Origin: Bilophila wadsworthia ATCC 49260
GTDB lineage: Bacteria > Desulfobacterota > Desulfovibrionia > Desulfovibrionales > Desulfovibrionaceae
Length of the DNA stretch: 45,607 nt
Reading direction: 5' to 3'
Assembly: GCF_000701705.1 (NCBI RefSeq)
Contig: NZ_JNJP01000027.1
Coordinates: forward strand, 1 to 45,607
Part shown: positions 15,780 to 23,188 of the stretch, piece by piece
Position numbering within the stretch: the first letter of the stretch is position 1
How the letters are laid out: each line of letters opens with the position of its first letter
Translations under genes and position numbers: made by a program
The notes under the pieces: generated by a model
What the model was told of the DNA's origin: nothing
Databases searched by the model: none
Seen by the model: the letters and a program-made list of their open reading frames with translations, nothing else

Positions 15780-16994
15780 CTATCGCATCCGCATACGCGG
15801 TCGGCTCTGCCGTTCCCGCGCTATGCGCCGTTTTTCAAGGTCGCCAACAAGGTCCGCAAGCTGCTGTACACTTCGCTGACATCGGTGAACAATCGCTTCA
15901 AGGCGCGCAGTTCCGTCTGAATCAGCATCTGCCTGTCCTCCAGTACGTCCATCCTCGTGCCGAAGGCCGTCAGCCGGGCGTTGCAGTTCTCCTCCATCCG
16001 TTTCAGGCTCTGCATCAGCATCCGTTCTGTTTCGGTCATGAATGGTATCCTCCTGAAGCTGGGGCAAAAGGAGGGCTTCCTCGTCAGGGAGCTGTTTCCA
16101 TTTTACCGGATAGCGTTTGATGTTGCAGGCGGCGCGTTTTTCAATGACGCGCTCAAAGTCCTGTTGCAGACGGGCGACCATGCGCCGCGCCGTTTCCTTC
16201 TTTTTTTCCTCGGACTCTTCCTCTGGGATATCTTTGGGCGTCCAGCACCTGGCGTAAAAGCCTCCCCTGAAGCGCATCTTCATGCCGCTGTCCGGGGCAA
16301 TGACGCTGATGTAGTCCCTGCCTTCGCGGTTGATGCTCAGCCCCTGTTCCTTCAGGGCGCTCAGAATATCTTCCCGGTTCCGGACAAGTCCCCGCGCCAC
16401 TTTTTCCTTGAGAAAGGCGTGAATGACCTCTTTAGCCCGGTCGCGGTCGCTTTCCCTGATTTCCTTGCCCCATCTCGCCATTCGCGCCTTGAACAGGTCG
16501 GCCTTTTTCGGAAGCTCATCCCGCGCCCGTGCCGGGTCGTCGGGACGCGCCCAGCCTTCGCGCCAGTTGAACAGGTCGCGGAACACGTCAAAGTCTTTTT
16601 GCCAGCCGGGAGGACAAGCATTGAAATCCTTGCCGCTGGAAAGTTCCAAGCGTGGAATGAGGAAATGCAGCTCGTGATGCCCGGCGTGCGTATGCCGCAC
16701 CCAAAGGATATTGCGTTGATCCGCTTCCAGCCCGGCGAAGGCCACCTGCTCGAAGGCGTCCATGACTTCCTCTTCCTGCTCTTCGCTCACCTTATCATCC
16801 GGGTGCCATGACAGAACGCCGGAAGTGAATTTCCATCGCCGCTCTATGCTGTCGACAAGCGCGCGGGTCATAGCTGGGTCGCCGCGCAGCACCTGGGGCG
16901 GGGCTGTGTCTCTCCCCGGATAGTCCGGGCGTACAAGATAGCGGCTGGGCTTGTCGCCTTCCCCGGTGCCGTGCGGAAAGACTTTCATCAGCAT
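15780..16994 (-). CDS. mobA: Relaxase / mobilization nuclease (MOBP-type)
   Basis: The 404-residue protein nicks and attaches to oriT DNA in mobilization. An early tyrosine lies in KPSRYLVRPDYPG (17-28), and the metal-binding histidines are in WVRHTHAGHHELHFLIP (about 97-113), followed by FNACPPGW. This matches relaxases whose third motif is H-E-L-H-F with downstream N. The C-terminal 90 residues are low-complexity and charged in this frame because another gene, mobB, is encoded there in a different frame. The start overlaps the end of mobC by a few bases. No type IV coupling or mating genes are present. Confidence 0.85.
   Translation of the reverse strand: MLMKVFPHGTGEGDKPSRYLVRPDYPGRDTAPPQVLRGDPAMTRALVDSIERRWKFTSGVLSWHPDDKVSEEQEEEVMDAFEQVAFAGLEADQRNILWVRHTHAGHHELHFLIPRLELSSGKDFNACPPGWQKDFDVFRDLFNWREGWARPDDPARARDELPKKADLFKARMARWGKEIRESDRDRAKEVIHAFLKEKVARGLVRNREDILSALKEQGLSINREGRDYISVIAPDSGMKMRFRGGFYARCWTPKDIPEEESEEKKKETARRMVARLQQDFERVIEKRAACNIKRYPVKWKQLPDEEALLLPQLQEDTIHDRNRTDADAEPETDGGELQRPADGLRHEDGRTGGQADADSDGTARLEAIVHRCQRSVQQLADLVGDLEKRRIARERQSRPRMRMR
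15821..16039 (-). CDS. MobB-like protein nested out of frame inside the relaxase gene
   Basis: The 72-residue frame (MTETERMLMQSLKRMEENCN and on) lies wholly within the relaxase gene in another frame. It reads as a well-formed amphipathic coiled coil, whereas the relaxase frame over the same bases is low-complexity. A strong ribosome binding site (AGGAGG) precedes its ATG by about 8 bases. In plasmid RSF1010 mobB is likewise nested inside mobA, which gives a precedent; sequence homology is not claimed. Confidence 0.6.
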   Translation of the reverse strand: MTETERMLMQSLKRMEENCNARLTAFGTRMDVLEDRQMLIQTELRALKRLFTDVSEVYSSLRTLLATLKNGA

Positions 16995-17380
16995 GGCTTC
17001 GCCTCCGGTTCATCTTCCGTTGAGGCGCATGATGCGAACTCGATAATACGCTGTTCGATGCCCGCCAGCGCCGTCAATACCTCCACGGCTTCCGCCGCCC
17101 GCTTATAGGTGTTGGCCCATCTCACAAGCTGGTTGATGTTCGCGCCGATGCGGGACAGCTCCCGCAGCCGCCGTTTCTCTTCCGGCGTTTTTCGCAGGCG
17201 GATGCCAAGGCAGGTCTGGCGGATGTAGTCCGACATGCTCATGCCGTGCAGCGCGGCATTGAAGCGGAGAATGTCACGCTCCTCCGGGAACACGCGCACG
17301 ACGACGGCGGCGTTGCGGACGGGCTTGACGCGCTTCACCGCTTTCCCTGCCTTTGGGCTTTCCGGGGTTCGAAGGGGCAA
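16988..17380 (-). CDS. mobC: MobC-like relaxosome accessory protein
   Basis: The protein is up to 130 residues. The middle contains RVFPEERDILRFNAALHGMS then MSDYIRQTCLGIRLR, a ribbon-helix-helix-like DNA-binding start, and the C-terminal half has ELSRIGANINQLVRWANTYK, the MobC hallmark (G-x-N-x-NQ-x-R). It would bind near oriT and help the relaxase open the strands. The annotated start is TTG; there is no clear ribosome binding site, so the true start could be further in (for example the GTG before KRVKPVRN). It overlaps mobA. Confidence 0.8.
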   Translation of the reverse strand: MPLRTPESPKAGKAVKRVKPVRNAAVVVRVFPEERDILRFNAALHGMSMSDYIRQTCLGIRLRKTPEEKRRLRELSRIGANINQLVRWANTYKRAAEAVEVLTALAGIEQRIIEFASCASTEDEPEAKPC

Positions 17381-17965
17381 CGCCCCTCGCCAGCCGTGCA
17401 GTATGACGCGAAGCGTCTATACGAAACGTAGGCTGGCCTTCGGAGACAAGGCCGGACGAATGAACAGGCATCCGCGCAAAAACGGGGATGCATGATGCGG
17501 GCATCAGGAATGTGGCGGGTACGTACCGGGGGTGAAGCGGAGTTGTATCCAGCATGTCGCTGGTGGGTATGACGACAGCACCGGGTAAACATCCAGCTCA
17601 TGGAGAGACGGTATGCGGCATGAGCCTGAACACCATACGAAACACCTCCGGCCAGTGTCCGGCTCAAAGTGTAGTCAGCATGGTGAGCGGGCCGGGGCGG
17701 GTCCATGAACGCATGACGGACGGTAACAGCGCATGTATCGGGAAAACTCTGTGGAGCATAAACCGGGGCGGCCTTGTGTGTATCGTGTCCGCTACGTGTC
17801 TGTATAGGGGAGAGCCTTGAGAGGCGAGAAATGCCTTTCTGTTTTACGGTCTTGGTGTTCCTGAAGAACAAATTTCCTTTGGCGAGTCGCGGATATTCAG
17901 TCGAGATGAGACAAGGCGATAGACGTTCACTATATCTCCGAAAGGAACCGGGCTGCTGGATATCG
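17381..17965. other. Gene-free region upstream of mobC, probable oriT region
   Basis: No convincing gene on either strand. Directly upstream of mobC is a set of inverted repeats, for example GGGGCAACGCCCC near 17,380 and GGCCTT with AAGGCC near 17,432-17,452, and further short repeats. Origins of transfer normally lie next to mobC in such elements, so the region 17,381-17,560 is the best candidate. No known nick-site consensus could be recognised. Confidence 0.4.
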
Positions 17966-18181
17966 CTATTCATGGCTGCCGTCCTTACCCACGCTTTCGA
18001 TGAACGCCTTGATGTCTTCAACTCGCCAGACTGTTGTGCGAGGGCCAAGCTTCACGGGCTTGGGATAGCGACCGGTACGGCAGCCTTCCCACCAGGCGCT
18101 CTTGCTTATGGGAATCAGGGCGATGACTTGAGGAAGACGAAAAAAACCACACGAGGGGATTTTCGTATCAGATCGTGACAT
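17966..18181 (-). CDS. alpA: AlpA family helix-turn-helix regulator (excisionase-like)
   Basis: The 71-residue protein is a MerR-like winged helix of the AlpA group: CGFFRLPQVIALIPISKSAW, then GRYPKPVKLGPRTTVWRVED and IKAFIES. In E. coli AlpA acts as a positive regulator of the integrase/excision genes of a prophage, and homologues are standard parts of integrative elements. The ATG has AGGAGAG upstream, enclosed in a hairpin. It lies between the mob region and the integrase region and probably controls excision. Confidence 0.87.
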   Translation of the reverse strand: MSRSDTKIPSCGFFRLPQVIALIPISKSAWWEGCRTGRYPKPVKLGPRTTVWRVEDIKAFIESVGKDGSHE

Positions 18182-18185
18182 AAAA

Positions 18186-18218
18186 ACTCTCCTGAATCTT
18201 GCTGAATTTCAGGAGAGT
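18186..18218 (-). promoter_or_regulatory. Leader hairpin covering the alpA ribosome binding site
   Basis: Bases 18186-18196 and 18208-18218 form a perfect 11-bp inverted repeat with an 11-base spacer. On the minus-strand transcript the arm nearest the start contains AGGAGAG, 5 bases before the alpA ATG. Folding would hide the ribosome binding site. Alternatively the repeat is a protein operator. Confidence 0.5.
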
Positions 18219-18234
18219 CTGGCACACGTCAAAA

Positions 18235-18257
18235 GATTCCCGTGAGGGAATCGGACG
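18235..18257 (-). terminator. Short terminator after the 332-residue gene
   Basis: On the minus strand a 7-bp perfect stem (18252-18246 with 18241-18235) and 4-base loop are followed by TTTT. It lies about 50 bases beyond the stop of the upstream gene and would separate it from alpA. Confidence 0.5.
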
Positions 18258-18304
18258 GAAAAATGGCGGGAAAATCTAAAAAAGACGGGAAAACAGCAGA
18301 CTGG

Positions 18305-19303
18305 TCATACCTTGAGTATGGAGTATGCATCCGCTTCCTTGAGGAGCATATCCATCAGATTGCGATAGGATTTTTCGTCCTTGTACTCTTTTTCCGCAAG
18401 CAGGCGGCCCACATGCGTCTTCCGGCCCTGTGGGGCTTTATGGCCTGCCTCGGATTTTTGGGGACCGCACCAGTACAGCAGAACGTAGGCGATCACCGCG
18501 AGGGGATACTTCTCTTTCATGGCGTCACGGACAGCCGTGTCGGGTCTTCCTTCCCAGATGGCGCCAGGAACGTAAAAAACGAGTTTTCCATCCTGTGGCG
18601 ACCGTTCACATGTGGGAAGTACCGCCGCTTTATCAGCAACAGCCGATTCCGACGGAGCTGCCCGTAAAACGGATTCCACAAGGGCGCGGGTGATGCCTTT
18701 TACTTCCCGGCGCAGGGGATAATGACGGAGATGCCTGATAGCGGAGTCTCTATCCACCATTATGGTATCGACAAAGATATGCGCAATAAAGTGGTAGCTT
18801 GAAACGGGAATGGAACATACCGGCTTCTCAAACAGTGCCGAATCCGGTGAATACTGCTCGAAAATATTTTCTGTGTTCAGCCTATCCAGACTGTTGAACA
18901 GAAATTCTCGTTCCTTTGAAAATATGGACTCCATATCTTCATAGGACTCTTCAAGAATAGATGTCAGTCCCGGTTTCAGCACATTGACATGGATATTCAG
19001 GGAGAGCCTCCTGAAAAAGTCCATGATGTCATGGGCGAGCAGGTATGTTTGAAATCTTTTGAGCGACAGGTCCACCTGAGGCAACGTCGGGCTTTCCATT
19101 TTGTAGACGGCCTGACGAGCATCCGCAAAAGCCCGCCAAAATGTCTCATGCGTCCTGTTCCATAACTCCACAGGAAACACGGCGTCGGGCCAAAGGGACT
19201 GAATAAGCTGTTCGACTTCATTGGCGGTCAGATCGTATGCCTGCCGTACCCTGCCCATGGATATTTTTTGCTGGTCTGACATGGGAAAAAATAGCTCAAA
19301 CAT
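18305..19303 (-). CDS. Hypothetical protein of the island, 332 residues
   Basis: I do not recognise the family. The protein is soluble-looking and mostly helical, with no signal peptide or membrane segment. An N-terminal stretch (SMGRVRQAYDLTANEVEQLI) could be a small DNA- or protein-binding unit. Around residues 170-215 it has SYHFIAHIFVDTIMVDRD and LRHYPLRREVKGITRAL, and the C-terminal end is charged and Lys-rich. A second methionine at residue 8 is a possible start; neither has a good ribosome binding site. It is flanked by inverted repeats that resemble terminators, so it is likely a separate unit between alpA and the integrase. Confidence 0.6.
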   Translation of the reverse strand: MFELFFPMSDQQKISMGRVRQAYDLTANEVEQLIQSLWPDAVFPVELWNRTHETFWRAFADARQAVYKMESPTLPQVDLSLKRFQTYLLAHDIMDFFRRLSLNIHVNVLKPGLTSILEESYEDMESIFSKEREFLFNSLDRLNTENIFEQYSPDSALFEKPVCSIPVSSYHFIAHIFVDTIMVDRDSAIRHLRHYPLRREVKGITRALVESVLRAAPSESAVADKAAVLPTCERSPQDGKLVFYVPGAIWEGRPDTAVRDAMKEKYPLAVIAYVLLYWCGPQKSEAGHKAPQGRKTHVGRLLAEKEYKDEKSYRNLMDMLLKEADAYSILKV

Positions 19304-19321
19304 CGTAGCTGGACAATATGG

Positions 19322-19368
19322 AAACGGGCGGCACGAATTTTCATGGCAAAAACTCGTGCCGCCCGTTT
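19322..19368 (-). terminator. Long inverted repeat after the integrase operon
   Basis: Bases 19322-19336 and 19354-19368 are a perfect 15-bp inverted repeat with a 17-base spacer. It follows the 55-residue gene by 19 bases on the minus strand. The T run after the stem is lacking, so the function as terminator is probable but not certain. Confidence 0.5.
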
Positions 19369-19386
19369 AAATATGAAAGGCATTGC

Positions 19387-19554
19387 TCAGCTATACCACT
19401 CCCGGATTATATCCATGTCGTCGTAACCGGCCTGCCTCATACGCTCCTTTTCTTCTTCGCTCCAGCCGGTGTCGTTGCTCGTCACCTGGGCTTCTCCTTC
19501 TATTTTCCCAATGGAGATACAAACCTCACGATCGGACCTGGCCTTCTCTTTCAT
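19387..19554 (-). CDS. Small hypothetical protein (55 residues) coupled to the integrase
   Basis: ATG at 19554 overlaps the integrase stop (GTATGA) and has AAGGAGG upstream, inside the last integrase codons. The protein is hydrophilic and acidic (MKEKARSDREVCISIGKIEG, then TGWSEEEKERMRQAGYDD) without recognisable domain. Tight coupling to the integrase suggests a partner in recombination or simply a passenger; no function is known to me. Confidence 0.6.
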   Translation of the reverse strand: MKEKARSDREVCISIGKIEGEAQVTSNDTGWSEEEKERMRQAGYDDMDIIREWYS

Positions 19555-20770
19555 ACTTCCTCCTTGCTTCTTTTCTGTTGTGTGTTGCGTAGTCCATCCA
19601 GATAATCCGCCCATGCCTGCATAAGACGACACCGTTCATCCATATATTCCGCGCGATTGTAGGCAAGGCGAACGGTGTCCGGCTCCTTGTGCGCAAGCTG
19701 CGCTTCAATAACATCCGCTCGGAAGCCAAGTTCATTGAGTCTTGTGCTGGCCATTGCCCGGAAGCCGTGCAGAGTCATGGTTTCCTTGCCATAGCCCATG
19801 CGCCGCAACGCGGCCAACGGCGCGGCATCGCTGATGGGAGTAGTGAGTGCGCGGACGCTGGGGAAAAGCAGTTTTCCGTTGCCGGTATAGGCGTGAAGCT
19901 CATTCAGCAAGACCAGCACCTGTTTGGACAACGGCACCACATGCTCGCGCCGCATTTTCATGCGCGATGCCGGAATGATCCATGTGGCGTTTTTGAAGTC
20001 AAACTCGCTCCAGTGCGCAAGCCGCAATTCCGAAGGGCGAGTGAAAACGTAGGGCAGGATTTTCAGGCAATAGACAACGGAGGTATAGCCGACATAGGCA
20101 TCAATATCCCGCAGAAGCTGGCCAATGTCGTCCGGCAGGGTAACAGCGGCGAAATGGGTTGTCTGTACCGGCGTCAAAGCTTCGGTCAATCCAGCGGCCA
20201 CATCGTATTTCACGCGGCCTGTGATGCGGGCATAGCGCGTCACCTGTCCGCACAGGCGCATGAGCTTGTGGGCTGTTTCGTGATGGCCGAGACGCTCCGA
20301 GGGCTGAACGATCTGCAAAAAGTCGGCAGGTTCAAGCTGGGTGACAGGTTTCCCGCCAATGGCCGGGAAACTCGTATTTTCAAGATAGCGACGTAATTTT
20401 TTGGCGTGTTTTTCGGAGAGCGTCGGCTCGTACTTGGCGAACCACTCCCGCGCCACAAATTCAAAGGTGTCCCGTTCTTCCCGCTCTTTTGCGAGTACGG
20501 CCTCTCTGGCCTGTTTTTTTCCTCACCGGGATCAATCCCCTTGGCAAGCGACTCTCTGGCGTCATCACGCCTATGGCGGGCATCTTTCAGCGAAACCGCC
20601 GGATATGCGCCAAAACTCAAAAGTTTCTGCTTGCCCTCAAATCTGTAGGCCATTCTCCATAATTTGCTGCCTGTCGCCGTCACATGCAGGTATAAACCGC
20701 CGCCGTCAGAAAGCTTTTGCACCTTGCCGTTGGCCTTGGCGTTCCGCACAGCGGCATCGGAAAGTTTCAT
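19551..20770 (-). pseudogene. int: Tyrosine recombinase/integrase with one frameshift
   Basis: The N-terminal arm-binding domain (MKLSDAAVRNAKANGKVQKL, then DGGGLYLHVTATGSKLWRM) is of the DUF4102 type. At 20514-20520 a run of seven A residues (minus strand) breaks the frame; the rest, from VAREWFAKYEPTL onward, is in the -1 frame. The catalytic domain has the expected Arg (FTRPSELRLAHW), HGFRAMASTRL (H-x-x-R), LAHKEPDTVRLAYNRAEYM with the second His and the nucleophilic Tyr. One more A would restore an integrase of about 406 residues. ATG at 20770 has GGAGG upstream. Position next to the tRNA-Leu 3' end identifies it as the island integrase. Confidence 0.88.
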
Positions 20771-21034
20771 GTTGGTATCCTCCAAAACAGTCCGGAAGTG
20801 TGCGGCGAAAACCAGAAAAATCTACCTCTATCTATTTAAATTCAAAGAAAATTTTTAGCGTGCTGATATTTCGCCGTGCCGAAATGGCGTTGTGGTATTG
20901 GTACCTGCGAATCTACCAACGATTTTTGGGGGTGTCCACGTGGGTACTTGGTTTTTACTGGACAAAAAGAGAAGACCGAAATCACATTTTTCTTTGTGGT
21001 TTCGGTCTCCTATGGACTATTTTGGACTTCTTGT
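20771..21034. other. Integrase promoter region and right island edge
   Basis: The stretch between integrase and tRNA-Leu contains the hairpin at 20973-21008, TACCAAC-type short repeats (20771-20777 inverted, 20914-20920) and AT-rich sequence for the integrase promoter. No gene is seen. Confidence 0.45.
20973..21008 (-). terminator. Hairpin downstream of tRNA-Leu, acting as its present terminator
   Basis: Bases 20973-20986 and 20995-21008 form a 14-bp stem with one non-Watson-Crick position. On the minus strand it is followed by a T-rich run (TCTCTTTTTG). It stands 26 bases beyond the tRNA-Leu 3' end, within the island, and could replace the terminator displaced by integration. Confidence 0.6.
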
Positions 21035-21051
21035 TGGTGCCGAAGGGGAGA
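21035..21051 (-). repeat. Candidate attR: tRNA-Leu 3' end matching the copy at 398
   Basis: This 17-base end of the tRNA gene matches 398-413 with one base absent there. The integrase gene lies 265 bases away. Together they define the island ends. Confidence 0.5.
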
Positions 21052-21121
21052 CTCGAACTCCCATGAAGGAACCTTCACTAGACCCTGAACCTAGCGTGTC
21101 TACCAATTCCACCACTTCGGC
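21035..21121 (-). tRNA. tRNA-Leu (anticodon CAG)
   Basis: The minus strand gives an 87-base class II tRNA: acceptor GCCGAAG pairs with CTTCGGC, followed by A and encoded CCA. The anticodon loop TTCAGGG carries CAG, the variable arm is long, and the T-arm reads GGGAGTTCGAGTCTCCC. All of this is typical of tRNA-Leu. Its 3' end (21035-21051) is the presumed attachment site of the island. Confidence 0.95.
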
Positions 21122-21131
21122 ATGGAAGGGA

Positions 21132-21160
21132 GGTATACCCAAAACATTCAGAGCTGGCAA
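21132..21160 (-). promoter_or_regulatory. Sigma-70 promoter of tRNA-Leu
   Basis: On the minus strand TTGCCA (21160-21155) and TATACC (21137-21132) are separated by 17 bases. The tRNA begins 10 bases after the -10 box. Confidence 0.7.
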
Positions 21161-21338
21161 GCGAAAAAACGCCCTTTCGGAAGAAATTTCAGCGAAAACC
21201 ACTCTGCCTTCCGTTTTCCCGCCCGACTTCGGTTCAGCGCCACCCCGTAACTGGAGATGCCATCCTCTGAGTCACGGCGAAGACGCCGGACGGGCGGATT
21301 GTCCGCCACAGGAGTAAACCTCTTACGATTCCAACGGA

Positions 21339-22010
21339 CTACGCAAGAATTTTCTTGAAGAGGATGTTGTTTTCAAGATGGTAGTGCTGCAAGGTATCTT
21401 CTTCGATTTCAGTAAGTTTCTTGTACAGTTCGCGGAAGGTATCGCATCCGTCGCAGGGGACGCTGTAGTCGTTTGTGGCATGGCGGAGCTTTTTGAGCAG
21501 AGTCCCCGCGGCTTCGTGCTCCTCTTCCAGGATATGCACCAGAGCTTGGCAGTGTTCCTTCGCCTCACTGTTGGCGATGGCCGGGAAGAGTTCCGTTTCT
21601 TCACGGATCAGGTGCGGTTCCATCTCATGCGACAACTGGCCAAACAGTTTATACACGTCGTACAGCTCGGGATGGCGCCTTCCGTGGGCCTTGAGCACGT
21701 TCACAATCAGTTCATGCGCTTCCGGAAGTGCTCCCCACAGATAGCTGTGGTGCTTCGTCAGGATAAACTCCACGAGCCGTTCGGCGCTCATTTCGGAAAA
21801 AGGCTCAGCGGGCTTTTCCGTACGGGCGGCAAGCTCATCCAGCGCTTTATAAATATTGCTGTCGACAAGGCGCTGTTCCTTGATGACTTCGCCGAGCAGA
21901 CGCCCACCGCCGCAACAGTAGTCGATGCCCGCAGCACGGAATATGGCGGAAGACAGAGGGAAATTCACCACGATGTTGCCAACGGAGTGTTCATGCCATT
22001 TATTCTGCAT
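21339..22010 (-). CDS. Iron-sulfur cluster repair di-iron protein (RIC / ScdA / YtfE)
   Basis: The 223-residue protein has an N-terminal ScdA domain with IDYCCGGGRLL (about 29-39) and a hemerythrin-like C-terminal domain. The histidine and glutamate ligands of the di-iron site are recognisable in LTKHHSYLWGAL, LSHEMEPHLIREETELFPAI, LEEEHEAAG and LQHYHLENNILF. RIC proteins repair iron-sulfur clusters damaged by nitric oxide or oxygen. The ATG has GGAGG upstream. It is the first gene outside the island, with its own promoter region (22,011-22,110), where TATACT at about 22,067-22,072 (minus) may be the -10 box. Confidence 0.92.
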   Translation of the reverse strand: MQNKWHEHSVGNIVVNFPLSSAIFRAAGIDYCCGGGRLLGEVIKEQRLVDSNIYKALDELAARTEKPAEPFSEMSAERLVEFILTKHHSYLWGALPEAHELIVNVLKAHGRRHPELYDVYKLFGQLSHEMEPHLIREETELFPAIANSEAKEHCQALVHILEEEHEAAGTLLKKLRHATNDYSVPCDGCDTFRELYKKLTEIEEDTLQHYHLENNILFKKILA

Positions 22011-22191
22011 AATAAGCCTCCAATGCTTTGGTATGGAAGGACCGTAGCATGGGGCACGGAAAAAACCTTTTAGTATAAAGGGCTATAATCAAAACAATAC
22101 CGCCGTTCCAGGCTCACGGCTTCATCATGCAGGCCCGGTGAGCCCCGCGAAGCCTCGCCCGCACCTACGCGCCGCCCCCCGTGGAGACAAC

Positions 22192-22213
22192 AAAAAAGGC
22201 GGCCGAAGCCGCC
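22192..22213 (-). terminator. Rho-independent terminator of the SPFH gene
   Basis: On the minus strand GGCGGC-TTCG-GCCGCC (22213-22198) is followed by six T residues. It begins 19 bases after the stop of the SPFH gene. Confidence 0.9.
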
Positions 22214-22231
22214 CTGTTCGTGATTTCTTTC

Positions 22232-23164
22232 TTACGCCTTGGCTTGCTTGATCACCGAAGTGAGGCTGCTGACGAGGCCGGAAATGTTCGCCAGATCCGT
22301 GGGCAGGATCATGGTGTTGCCCTCCTTGGCGAGCTTGCCGAACTGTTCCAGATAGTTTTCCGCAACGCGCAGGTTCGCCGCCTGCGTACCGCCCGGCTTT
22401 TCCATCTGGTCGGCGACGGTGGCAAGGCCGTCGGCGGTGGCCTGCGCAACCGCCCGGATCAGTACGGCGTCGCCTTCGGCCTGATTTTTCATCGCCTGCA
22501 ACTTGCCTTCGGATTCGGCGATGGCGGCGGCCTTAGCGCCTTCCGCCATATTGATCCGGGCCTGCATCTCGCCCTCGGACTGCGCGATGAGCGCGCGCTT
22601 TTCACGTTCGGCGCGCATCTGCTTTTCCATCGCCTGCATGACCCCGGAAGGCGGCGTGATGTCACGGATCTCGTACCGCAGCACCTTGATGCCCCACGGC
22701 GCGGTGGCGGCGTCCAGCGCGGAGATGACTTCCTGATTGATGGTGCTGCGCTCCTCAAAAGTCCTGTCCAATTCCAGCTTGCCGATGGCGGAACGCAAAG
22801 CCGTCTGGGCAAGCTGCACGGAACCGAACATGTAATCGCTGATGCCGTAGGCGGATTTCTCGGGGTTCACCACCTGAAGGTAAAGCACGCCGTCGATATC
22901 CACGCTCACGTTGTCTTTCGTGATGCAGGTCTGTTTGGGCACGTCCAGAACGTCTTCTTTCAGGGAGCGGCGGTAGGCCACGGCGTCAATGAAGGGGATG
23001 AGGATATGAAAGCCTGCGAACAGAACGGCGTGGAACTTGCCGAGCCGCTCGACCACCACCGCCTGCTGGTTCGGCACGACAAGCGCCGTCTTGAACAGGA
23101 CGAAAATAACCAGCAACGCCAAGAAAACGAAAACCGTCAACGAAGAACCGATCAAATCAAGCAT
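22232..23164 (-). CDS. SPFH/Band 7 (stomatin-like) membrane protein
   Basis: The 310-residue protein has one N-terminal membrane helix (about 8-27) followed by a Band 7 domain: VVPNQQAVVVERLGKFHAVL, GFHILIPFIDAVAYRRSLKE, ITKDNVSVDIDGVLYLQVVN. Then a helical coiled-coil region EKQMRAEREKRALIAQSEGE and the Ala-rich NQAEGDAVLIRAVAQATADG. This is the QmcA/stomatin layout. Such proteins assemble into membrane rings and organise membrane proteins or proteases. The NfeD-like gene 24 bases upstream is its usual partner. Confidence 0.92.
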   Translation of the reverse strand: MLDLIGSSLTVFVFLALLVIFVLFKTALVVPNQQAVVVERLGKFHAVLFAGFHILIPFIDAVAYRRSLKEDVLDVPKQTCITKDNVSVDIDGVLYLQVVNPEKSAYGISDYMFGSVQLAQTALRSAIGKLELDRTFEERSTINQEVISALDAATAPWGIKVLRYEIRDITPPSGVMQAMEKQMRAEREKRALIAQSEGEMQARINMAEGAKAAAIAESEGKLQAMKNQAEGDAVLIRAVAQATADGLATVADQMEKPGGTQAANLRVAENYLEQFGKLAKEGNTMILPTDLANISGLVSSLTSVIKQAKA

Positions 23165-23188
23165 ATTATGCTCTCCATGTTTGAATAG

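Larger units (their letters stand above)
398..21051. mobile_element. Integrative mobilizable element / genomic island at tRNA-Leu(CAG), about 20.6 kb
   Basis: The proposed island is bounded by the 3'-end copy at 398 and the intact tRNA-Leu at 21,035. It carries a tyrosine integrase beside the tRNA, an AlpA-type regulator, a relaxase with mobB and mobC, a ParA-like ATPase and cargo. No mating-pair genes or replication gene are seen, so it would be mobilizable rather than self-transmissible. The integrase is frameshifted, so the island may be fixed. The left boundary is an inference. Confidence 0.6.

Noticed and set aside
17554..17820. Plus-strand 88-codon frame in the presumed oriT region
   Set aside because: No ribosome binding site, no domain and a composition unlike the neighbouring genes.
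22187..22217. Riboswitch near the SPFH gene
   Set aside because: The structure is a plain tetraloop terminator with T run downstream of the gene.
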